A stretch of DNA of 64,000 nucleotides from Microbulbifer sediminum (GTDB lineage Bacteria; Pseudomonadota; Gammaproteobacteria; Pseudomonadales; Cellvibrionaceae): NCBI RefSeq assembly GCF_021729035.1, contig NZ_JAJSAP010000002.1, forward strand, positions 248,001-312,000. Reading direction: 5' to 3'. The notes beneath the pieces were generated by a model, which ran no database searches, had not been told where the DNA came from, and saw nothing but the letters and a program-made list of their open reading frames with translations. The position numbers and the translations under genes are program-made. Positions 9,027-18,600 of this stretch are shown here, one piece after another (position 1 is the first letter of the stretch; each line of letters begins with the position of its first letter).

Positions 9027-11462
9027 CTAGTCATCACGGCCTTCGCCCCTCCTGCCAGCGTTGTGCTCTATAGCCGCAACCCTTGTAATAGTACGAAGTA
9101 GGGCATCGGGACTCAGGCTGATCGAATCAATTCCCAGGTGCACCAGGTATTCCGCAACTTCCGGGTAGTTCGACGGGGCCTCACCACAGATACCAGCGGG
9201 AATACCATTGCGCTGCGCGCCCTCGATCGCCAGGCGCAACATCTCAAGTACACCGGGATCCCGTTCATCGAAATCAAAGGCGACGATATCCGAGTCCCGG
9301 TCGACACCGAGCACCAGCTGTGTGAGATCGTTGGAGCCGATCGAGATGCCATCGAATAACTTGCTGAATGCATCGATCTGCACAACGTTATTGGGGATCT
9401 CGCACATCACGTAGACTTCGAGGCCATTCTCGCCGCGCGTCAGCCCATGCTTCGCCATTGCCTGCAGTACCTGTTCCCCCTCGGGGATGCGCCGGCAGAA
9501 GGGAATCATTACCTTGATATTGTCGAGCCCCATAGTCTCCCGGGCCCGCTTAAGGGCCGCACATTCCAGAGCAAAACCGTCGGCGTAGGCTTCGTGGGCA
9601 TAGCGGGAAGCGCCGCGGAAACCCAACATCGGGTTTTCCTCATGGGACTCGAACGGTGAACCGCCGATCAATCGCGCGTATTCATTGGTCTTAAAGTCAG
9701 AGGTACGCACAATCACCGGGCGCGGATAAAATGCAGCGCCGATAGTGCCGATTCCCTCGGACAATTTCTCGATAAAGAACGCACCGCCGTTTTCATAGCC
9801 GTCAACCAGCGCCTCGATTCGACGCTTTTCCTCAACATCCGTCACCCTCTCCGGGTGTGCCAACGCCATCGGGTGGACCTTGATGTACTCATTGACGATA
9901 AACTCCATCCGCGCCAGGCCCACACCATCGCAGGGCAGGGCACTGAGCCGGAAGGCCTGGTCCGGGCTGCCCAGGTTGATCATCATTCTGGTCTTCGGTC
10001 GCGGCAAATTGTCCAGTTCAGTGGTGATAACCTCGAATGGGATACTGCCAGCGTACACGAGGCCCACGTCGCCCTCAGCACAGGAGAGGGTGGCGGTTTC
10101 ACCGTCCGCCAGTGCGCGCCCGTCCTCACCGATGCCGACCACCGCCGGGATACCAAATTCCCGCGCCACGATGGCGGCGTGGCAGGTACGGCCGCCGCGC
10201 TCAGTGACGAGTGCAGCCGCGCGACGCATGGCCGGACCCCAGTCCGGGCTGGTGCTCTCGGCAAAAAGCACTTCCCCATCCCCGAAGTCCGCCAATTGTC
10301 CGACATCGTCGATCCGGCGCAACTTACCAGTGGCAATGCCGGTCCCTATTGCGCGTCCTCGCGCCACCAGGGCAGTTTCAGCCGGCTTCTGGCTGAGCCG
10401 GTAGCGTTTCAGCTGGTTACGGGGCTTGCGTGACGCCACTGTCTCGGGCCGTGCCTGCAGCAGGTACAGCTGTCCATCATCCCCGTCCTTGGCCCATTCG
10501 ATATCCATCGGGCAGGGTGTGCCCCGACGCTCGCTGTAATGCTGTTCCGTGCGGATGGCGTACTCGGCCAGGGTCAGTACCTCCTCATCGCTGATACTGA
10601 AGAGCCCTCGTTGCGGCTCTGGCGTCTCAATATTATGAAGCTCCTGGCTGTTCAGGTCCTGGTCACAGACCAGGGTCTGTTGCTTGGCGCCCAACTGCCG
10701 CCGTAACACGCAGCGGTACCCCTGTTCGAAAGTGGGTTTATGAACATAGAATTCGTCAGGGTCGACGGTCCCCTGGACAATATTTTCCCCCAGGCCGAAA
10801 GCGGAGTTGATAAACACTACATCACGAAAGCCACTGTCGGTGTCGAGCGTAAACATAACGCCACTGGAGGCGTGATCGGCCCGTACCATTTTCATTACCA
10901 CAATGGCCAGGGACACCTTGAAGTGGTCAAAGCCGTTACGCTCCCGATAGCTGATGGCCCGCTCGGTAAACAGGGATGCGAAGCATCGGCGACAGGCTTC
11001 CAGCAGACCGCCCTTATCACCAATGTTAAGGAAGCTGTCATGCTGGCCTGCGAAACTCGCGTCGGGTAGATCCTCGGCAGTCGCGGAGCTGCGCACCGCG
11101 ATGCGAAGCTCCGGGCCATATTGTTCGCACAGCTCAACATATGCGCTGACAATTGCCCGCTCCAATTCCCCGGGCAGCCCTGATTCAAAGACTATGTCGC
11201 GGGCTTCGCGGGCCAACTGCCGCTGCGCCAGCCCGCCGTTACCACTACTTTCAAGCAATTTACGTAAAGGATCCCAGGCACCAGCACTGTCGAGCACCGC
11301 GCGATAAGCGGCAGCAGTAATAGCAAAACCGTTGGGCACTGGTATCCCTTTCGGCGCCAGTGATCGATACATTTCTCCCAGGGATGCAGCCTTGCCGCCG
11401 ACATCAGGAATGTCGTCGATACTGATATCTTCAAACCAGCGGATATAGGGGCTCTTATTCAT
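9027..11462 (-). CDS. ppsA: Phosphoenolpyruvate synthase
   Basis: Converts pyruvate plus ATP to phosphoenolpyruvate, AMP and phosphate; 811 residues, close to the E. coli enzyme. The N-terminal ATP-grasp part (1-350) begins WFEDISIDDIPDVGGKAASLGEM. The swivelling domain carries the catalytic histidine in GGRTCHAAIVAREFGIPAVVG. The C-terminal PEP-binding barrel has the GSNDLTQLVLGVDRD and GICGEAPS segments. I prefer the ATG at 11462, which has GAAGG eight to nine bases upstream; a TTG 12 codons earlier is in frame but less likely. It lies next to metal transport and stress genes, not with its usual neighbours, so a role in energy-limited metabolism is inferred from context only. Confidence 0.93.
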   Translation of the reverse strand: MNKSPYIRWFEDISIDDIPDVGGKAASLGEMYRSLAPKGIPVPNGFAITAAAYRAVLDSAGAWDPLRKLLESSGNGGLAQRQLAREARDIVFESGLPGELERAIVSAYVELCEQYGPELRIAVRSSATAEDLPDASFAGQHDSFLNIGDKGGLLEACRRCFASLFTERAISYRERNGFDHFKVSLAIVVMKMVRADHASSGVMFTLDTDSGFRDVVFINSAFGLGENIVQGTVDPDEFYVHKPTFEQGYRCVLRRQLGAKQQTLVCDQDLNSQELHNIETPEPQRGLFSISDEEVLTLAEYAIRTEQHYSERRGTPCPMDIEWAKDGDDGQLYLLQARPETVASRKPRNQLKRYRLSQKPAETALVARGRAIGTGIATGKLRRIDDVGQLADFGDGEVLFAESTSPDWGPAMRRAAALVTERGGRTCHAAIVAREFGIPAVVGIGEDGRALADGETATLSCAEGDVGLVYAGSIPFEVITTELDNLPRPKTRMMINLGSPDQAFRLSALPCDGVGLARMEFIVNEYIKVHPMALAHPERVTDVEEKRRIEALVDGYENGGAFFIEKLSEGIGTIGAAFYPRPVIVRTSDFKTNEYARLIGGSPFESHEENPMLGFRGASRYAHEAYADGFALECAALKRARETMGLDNIKVMIPFCRRIPEGEQVLQAMAKHGLTRGENGLEVYVMCEIPNNVVQIDAFSKLFDGISIGSNDLTQLVLGVDRDSDIVAFDFDERDPGVLEMLRLAIEGAQRNGIPAGICGEAPSNYPEVAEYLVHLGIDSISLSPDALLRTITRVAAIEHNAGRRGEGRDD

Positions 11463-11674
11463 GGTGGTCGCCTTCGCGTAAATTGACCTCTTTTTCAACC
11501 CGAGCTGAATTTCTTCCGGTCTGTACTGACCATAGCCACGCTAAGCTTGAGTCGCGGCCGATATAGTCCAGTAAAGGTCGGGACATTCTTCTGCCGTTGT
11601 TCCTATAACATAGCGCCGCACCTTTACTGTTTCCGGAAATTTACGCTTGTCTCATATACAGACAGGGGAAAGGC

Positions 11675-12643
11675 ATGTCTTTTGAACATATCCTGCTTCC
11701 ACTCGATGGCTCCCCGGTCGCAGAGGAAGCCATAGCGCACGCTCTGTCGGTGGCCCGCAGTTGCGGCGCTGAAATTCACCTTCTGCATGTACAAAAATCC
11801 CAGGGCCAGTCCGGGTCCCATAACGTTGATCCGGTGGACTGGCGACTACATCGTGCAGAACTACGTAGTTACCTGAACCGCCTTGCCGACAAGATCTCCG
11901 CGCAGGACATTCCGGTCACCGTATCCATCATGGAGGGACGGCCGGCGGAGCAGATCGTCGAATATTGCGATGACACCAACATTGACCTGATTGTATTTAC
12001 AGCCTTCGGCCGGGGCGGGCCCAGCCGCTTTGACTTTGGCAGCACAGCGCACAAGGTCTTCAGCGGTGCCGGCTGCTCATTTATGGTTGTCAGGCCAGGC
12101 CAGGCACCAGCAGACCTGCAGTCCATGCAATACCGCCGCGTCCTGGTGTCTATGGATGGAACACCCCGTTCTGAGTGGGTAGCCTGCCAGATGGCGTCGA
12201 TGATGCGTGACCAGGAGGCCGAGCTGATCCTGCTGCAGGTCATTGCCATACCGGAAATGCCGCGGCGCATGCCAATCACCCGCGAGGAGCATGCCACCCG
12301 GGAAAAGTTTGTTGAGTGCAACCGCCGCGCTGCCCAGGCCTACCTGGAAGAGGTTGCCCGACAGCTTAAGAACGGTATTACCGTACGCCCATTGCTACTG
12401 GTGGACCAGAACGTTGCGGAGCGTATTTATGCTACTGCGGAACAGGAGGGTGCCGACCTGATTGCCATGAGCGCGCATGATTGGCAGACCGGCGCCCAGC
12501 AGGTCACCGGTACGCTCTGTCACACCGTAACGTGTCATAGTGCGCGGCCGGTGCTGGTGTTCCAGGATCTGCCGAGTGCCCAGATACAGGCCCTGCGGTC
12601 TGGCGCAGAGTTCTGCCCGATACGTCACCCCCTTCTTCCCTGA
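11675..12643 (+). CDS. Universal stress protein, tandem UspA domains
   Basis: Protein of 322 residues with two UspA folds (about 1-148 and 155-310). Each starts with a hydrophobic strand and a Leu-Asp or Met-Asp pair (ILLPLDGSP; VLVSMDGTP). The first repeat has a glycine-rich GRGGPSRFDFGST loop near its end, which could bind nucleotide. The second repeat has a degenerate loop. The start has a strong GGGGAAAGG ribosome site. Tandem Usp proteins of this kind often belong to oxygen-limitation or energy-stress regulons. It lies 15 bases before the giant glucan synthase on the same strand, so the two are probably cotranscribed. The reverse-strand ppsA diverges from it across a 212-base gap (11463-11674) that should hold both promoters; I saw no clear operator there. 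Confidence 0.88.
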   Translation: MSFEHILLPLDGSPVAEEAIAHALSVARSCGAEIHLLHVQKSQGQSGSHNVDPVDWRLHRAELRSYLNRLADKISAQDIPVTVSIMEGRPAEQIVEYCDDTNIDLIVFTAFGRGGPSRFDFGSTAHKVFSGAGCSFMVVRPGQAPADLQSMQYRRVLVSMDGTPRSEWVACQMASMMRDQEAELILLQVIAIPEMPRRMPITREEHATREKFVECNRRAAQAYLEEVARQLKNGITVRPLLLVDQNVAERIYATAEQEGADLIAMSAHDWQTGAQQVTGTLCHTVTCHSARPVLVFQDLPSAQIQALRSGAEFCPIRHPLLP

Positions 12644-12658
12644 GACAACCATACTTCG

Positions 12659-15600
12659 ATGAGATTCAGACGCTGGAAAATGCTCCGAGCCGGCCATGGG
12701 CGCGGTATTATCCGCGACGCAGGGCATACCCCTGTCTCGCCGGACGCCGCGAAAATAATGGAAAAAGGGCGGAACGAGCAGCAGCGCCAGGAGCACATCG
12801 AGACACTGGCACAGCGTCACCATACCACCATCGATATCCGGGTTTCGTATCGCCTCAAGCCTAGACTCGCACAACTGGAACGGGAATTTGAAAGCGTTTA
12901 CCGCCATCTGTCGGCACGAGTAGAGTCCGGGGAGAAAGGGAGCCGCAGCGAGGAGTGGCTTCTGGACAATCGCCATGTGATCCAGGAAACCCTGGAATTG
13001 GTCCGCGAATCCCTCCCAGCCGGCTTTCTCAAGCAGCTACCAAAGGTTGTCGATGCTGCTGGTGGTACCGACCTCCGTGCACACTGTCTCGCGCAGGGCC
13101 TTGTGGGCCCACTCTCCCAGCCCCTGGATATGGAGTCCATCCAGCAACTGGTAGCCCATTACCAGGAGAAAACCACACTTGCGACGGGAGAGCTATGGGC
13201 ACTTCCTGCGCTCTTGCGACTGGTCCTGCTGCAGAGACTGTCCCGGTTCGCCATAAGCACGGTTGAGATAGGCGAGGGCGAGTCTGGTAACGATGACGAC
13301 AACGCAGTGGGCATTGCCAGTGTCATCATCAGCCTGCGTGAACTCCGCGCATATCGCTGGCGTGACTTCGTCGAGACCCTGAGCGCAGTAGATCGGGTGC
13401 TGGTAGCAGACCCCGCAGGAGCCTATCGCGGCATGGACTTCGAAACCCGCGACCGCTATCGCGCGAATGTGGAGCAACTGGCCCGGGGCAGTGGATACGA
13501 CGAAGAACAGGTCGCCCTGCATGCCGTGGCGTTAAGCGAACAGCAGCCTCCGGACAGCCGGGCGCGGCATGTAGGCTACTACCTGCAGGGAGACGGACGG
13601 CGGGAGCTGGAAACGGAACTCTCGTACCGTCCGGGGTATAAAGAGCAGCTGTATGGGTGGACCCTGCGACAGGCACTCCGAGCCTACTTCGCGGCGATGG
13701 CCGTGTTTTTTGTGCCACTGGCAGTGGCCCTGGCTGTTTTCCTGCTGGCAGGTGGAACCACTCTTCGCCTTGCGCTGCCTGTCATCATCATCGCTGCAGT
13801 GCCACTGCTGGGCCTGGCCATGGCCATGGTCAACGGACTGATCACCCACAGCCTGCCGGCACGTAAACTACCCAAGATGGACTTCGAGGAGGGTATCCCG
13901 GACGAGTACCGCACAGTGGTTGTCATGCCGGTACTGGTCGCCGATGAGGACGATTTGCACGGCATCCTGGAAAGCCTGGAGATCAACTTCCTCAACAATG
14001 ATGATGACAACCTGCTGTTTGCCCTTCTCACTGACTTTCCTGATGCAGAATCGGAATACACCAATGGTGATGACGCCCTGCTAATGACAGGCCAAAAGTC
14101 CATACAGGCGCTTAACCAGCGCTATACAGACAGTGAGGGTAGGGCACCTTTCCTGCTGTTACACCGTAACCGACGCTGGAACCCAGCGGAAAACTGCTGG
14201 ATGGGATGGGAGCGCAAGCGCGGCAAGCTGGTCGAGTTCAACCGCCTGTTACAGGGAGACACGGAAACCAGTTTCCGTCACTGCGCCGGCGATTACACCC
14301 GGCTGGAAAACATCCGCTATGTAATTACCCTCGATGCCGACAGCCAGGTACCCCCGGGTACCGCCAGGCGCCTGATCGGTGCCATGGCGCATCCGCTGAA
14401 TCGGGCTGAAACTGATAGGGATGGGCAACGGATTACGTCTGGTTACGGCTTTCTGCAACCGCGACTGGAAACCGATCCCGGCAGCCCTGCGGAAACCGTG
14501 TTCACCGAGGTTTTTTCCGGCGACCGGAGTGTCGACCTTTATACCCATGCCGTCTCCGATGCCTACCAGGACCTGTTTGGCGAGGCGATCTTTGCCGGCA
14601 AGGGTATCTACGATCCGATGGTTTTTTCCGGCACACTGGTTGGTCGCCTGCCGGAGAATGCCATTCTCAGCCACGACCTGCTTGAGGGGGCCATCGGTGG
14701 TGCCGCACTCCTCTCAGACACGGTTTTCTATGAACAATACCCGCCAAACATCCTTGCCCTCCTGAGACGCAGCCATCGCTGGATCCGCGGGGACTGGCAA
14801 TTACTACCGTGGCTCGGTAAGCGTGTAGCGGTCGCCGATGGTCGCACAGTAGCCAACCCGTTACCGACGATCCAGCGCTGGAAAATCCTGGACAACCTGC
14901 GCCGCAGCCTCGAGGCACCGAGCATGCTGGCCCTTTTCCTGCTTGCATGGAGTGGTCAGTTGCCCGGGAGCGCAGGGGCGTGGACGCTGGGCCTGCTATT
15001 GCTTTCAGCGGCACCGGTGTGGCTGGAGATACTGTCGATTTTCTGGCTCAGTGTTGCCGATCCGCGCCGGGTGCACCGCCATTTACAGGCTGGGCCGGCA
15101 CGCCTGCACCAGCGCTGCCTGCACTGGCTTTTATCCCTGGTGTTGTTGCCTAGCCAGGCCATCAATGCCCTGGACGCCACCACCCGTAGCCTCTACCGGC
15201 TACTGTTCTCCCGTCGACACCTGCTCGAGTGGACATCCGCCGCCCATGTAAACCGTTCGGTTGCCACCCCCCAGAGCATCGGCGGCATATGGCAACGGCT
15301 CTGGTTCACACCGGTGCTGGCGGCAGGAGTAACCACAGGTCTAGTTGCGGCGGAGCCTGGCAGCCTGCTGCCTGCAGCGCCATTGCTGCTGTCCTGGCTG
15401 TTCATGCCGCAGCTTATCAATCGAATAGACCGTCCCCGGCGGGCCGGGCCACCGTCACTCAGCGAGGCAGAAAAACGCCAGCTGCGCCTGCTGGGCCGTC
15501 GTACCTGGTTCTTCTTTGAACACTTTATGGGTCCGGATGACCACTGGCTGCCACCCGACAATTACCAAGAGGAGCCACTGGCGGTACTGGCACGGCGTAC

Positions 15601-18600
15601 ATCCCCGACCAATATCGGGCTGGGCCTGCTTTCAATACTCAGTGCCTACGATTTCGGGTACCTGGACCTCAATCAGCTGATCGCCCGGCTCGACAACACC
15701 TTTGAACGCATGCGTGGCCTGGAGCGTTACCGTGGCCACTACCTGAATTGGTATGAGACCCGGGAACTGCACCCGCTGAACCCCCGTTACGTCTCCACTG
15801 TCGATAGCGGCAACCTGGCGGGGAGCCTCCTGACGCTATCCACGGCACTGCAAGAACTTCGCATGGCGGCCCTCAGTGGCCGGCAGCTGGTGAGCGGGAT
15901 CCTGGACACACTGGGGGTAGTCGAGGAGACACTGCTTCCGGCGGAGGCGGAAAACGTTCCCGCAGAGATTACCGGGATGCTCGATGAGATGGACAAGCTG
16001 CGTGAGCGTCTCGAACAACGCGCAGAACAGGGCCATTGGTGGCAGGTGATCGATGATCTTGACGAGCGTGAACTCCCGGTCCTTCGCGAGCGCCTGCTGA
16101 AACTGATTGAGCAGGAAGAGTCCGGCTTCAGTTCCGAGGCCCTGTCCCGACTCCGCCAGTGGATCGATGAATTGCACCGGCAGGCACATGCGGCGCGACG
16201 GTTCCAGGAAAGCCTCCAGCCATGGCAGAGACTGATCCAGGCACCGCCAGCATGCTATGCGGGGGAGGGCGGTCCCGCGGGCAATTGTTTCAGGGAATTG
16301 GCAGCGTTATTGCAGGCACCAGTCTCACTGGCGGAGCTACCGGGCGCATGCGCCCTGGCGGGGGAGAAACTTACAGAGCTTGACCGACTGCTGGACAGCC
16401 TCACCGAGGACCAGCGGAATCAGGCGCTTGGCTGGAACGAAGAGCTGCGCAGCGCCCTCGCGACGGCCAGCGACAGTGCCATAAGTCACAACGACGAGCT
16501 ACAACGGCTGGCCGCACTGGCCGGGAAATGGGTGGATGAGATGGACTTCTCCTTTCTCTATGACCCCGGCCGCCACCTGTTCCATATCGGGTACAACGTT
16601 ACCGATGCCGCGATGGACCCAAACTACTATGACCTGCTCGCTTCGGAATCGCGCCTGACCGGTTTTATCGCAATCGCGAAGGGGGATGTGCCAGCCCGGC
16701 ACTGGCGGCACCTGGAACGCCCTTTCCGGCGCTTGCACCGGCGCGTGGTGTTGATGTCCTGGAGTGCGACCCTGTTCGAATACCTGATGCCGCGACTGTT
16801 GATGGAAACACCCGACAACAGCCTGATGGGGCGGGCCTGTCGCAATGCCGTGGATACCCATCGCGAATTCACCGGTCGTTTCGGCCTGCCATGGGGCATT
16901 GCTGAATCCGGTTACTACGAGCTCGACAGTCACCTGCACTACCAGTACCGGGCCTTCGGTGTCCCGGGGCTCGGGTTCCGTCGCGACCTCGGTGAACGCA
17001 TCGTGGTCTCGCCCTATGCGTCGGTGATGGCGTTGCCTTTCTGTGCCGATGCGGTCGTGGAAAACCTGCGACAGTTGCGCACTCACGGTGGCTATGGCCA
17101 GTTTGGGCTTTACGAGGCGATTGATTTTGGCCGCACCGCCAAACCCGCGCCCCGACGCGCGCGCACCGTGCGCTCATATATGAGCCATCACCAGGGTATG
17201 ATCCTGCTGGCACTGAACAATTACCTCCATGGCGATGTCATGCTGCGCCGATTTCACGGCGACGTACGTATCGCGGGACTGACGCCTCTGTTACACGAGC
17301 GACTCCCGGCTGCCCCTCCGGCGCTCATGCCATGGAAACGACCGGGTGTTATGCGGAGTTTCCGGCCCGAAGTGGCACTGGAAAGCTGGTGGCCCGACCT
17401 GACTCGCCCCTTTCCGCATTACAACCTGTTATCCAATGGCCACTTGACCCTGGTCCACGCCGCTGATGGCGCCGGTGGCAGCTACTGGCATGACATTGCC
17501 GTTACCCGTTGGCAACCGGACCCCACCCATCACCAGTGGGGCCATTGGAGCTATGTAAAGGATCTTGATAGCGGAAAGCTTTTCTCCGTGGGATTGGCGC
17601 CCTGTGGCGGTGATACACGCAATTGCGCAGTCAACTTCTCCCCCCAGCGCGTGGAGCTGCAGCGCCGGGAGACGGATCTTTTCTGCCGCCTGAGTACCGC
17701 CCTCAGCTCACAGCACGATATCCAGGTACGGCGACTCCTGATCAAGAATGAAAGCCACCGCGAGCGCCGGCTGCTGGTGGCAGATTTCGCAGAAGTAGCG
17801 CTTGCTCCGGAACGGGAAGACCAGCGCCACCCGGCATTTGCCAAGCTGTTTGTGGAGAGCCAGTACCTCGCGGAAACCCAGCTGATGCTCTATCGGCGGC
17901 GTCCTCGCGCGAGCGATCAAAAACCCATTTACCTGGCGCACGCCGTACTCGTGCAGCAGGGCGTCCAGCACCGGCTAGGCTGGGAGACCGACCGCGCACG
18001 ATTCCTGGGCCGCGGCGGCTCCCCGGCACAGCCGCAGGCCCTGCGGAAGGGGCTGTCTGGCTTCAGCGGGACCACTGGACCGGTGCTCGATCCCGTGATT
18101 GCTTCGGCACAGGAAGTGGTGGTTGCAGGGCATTCGGAGATCGAGATTCTCTATTTGACTGGTGTGAGCAAATCCCGGCGAGAGTTGCTGGCGATGCTAC
18201 AGAGCTATCGCTCGCGCCCCAAAGCCCACTGGATCTTCGACCTGGCCCGCATGCAGTCGGAGCAGGAGCTGCGCAACCTGCATATACCCGCCAGTAATCT
18301 CCACTGGATGACAGACCTGCTATCGGCAGTACTGGCTCCAGCCGGCAGCATGCGTGCCCCCTCCCGTGTACTGGCGCGTAGCCATCATATCCAGCCGAAC
18401 CTTTGGAGTCGTGGCATTTCGGGTGACCAGCCAATATTACTGGTGCAGATCCGCAGCGAGCAGGATACCGGCTTTGCCGAACCGATCCTGCAGGCACATA
18501 CATACTGGTGCGGCCGCGGGCTCCCCGTCGACCTGGTGATCATCGACGAGGAGTCTGCCGGCTACGCCCAGCAGACCCGGGACCGGCTGCAGGAAATGAT

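Noticed and set aside
11463..11498. Longer ppsA start at a TTG codon
   Set aside because: The ATG at 11462 has a better-placed ribosome site and starts at the family-like N-terminus.
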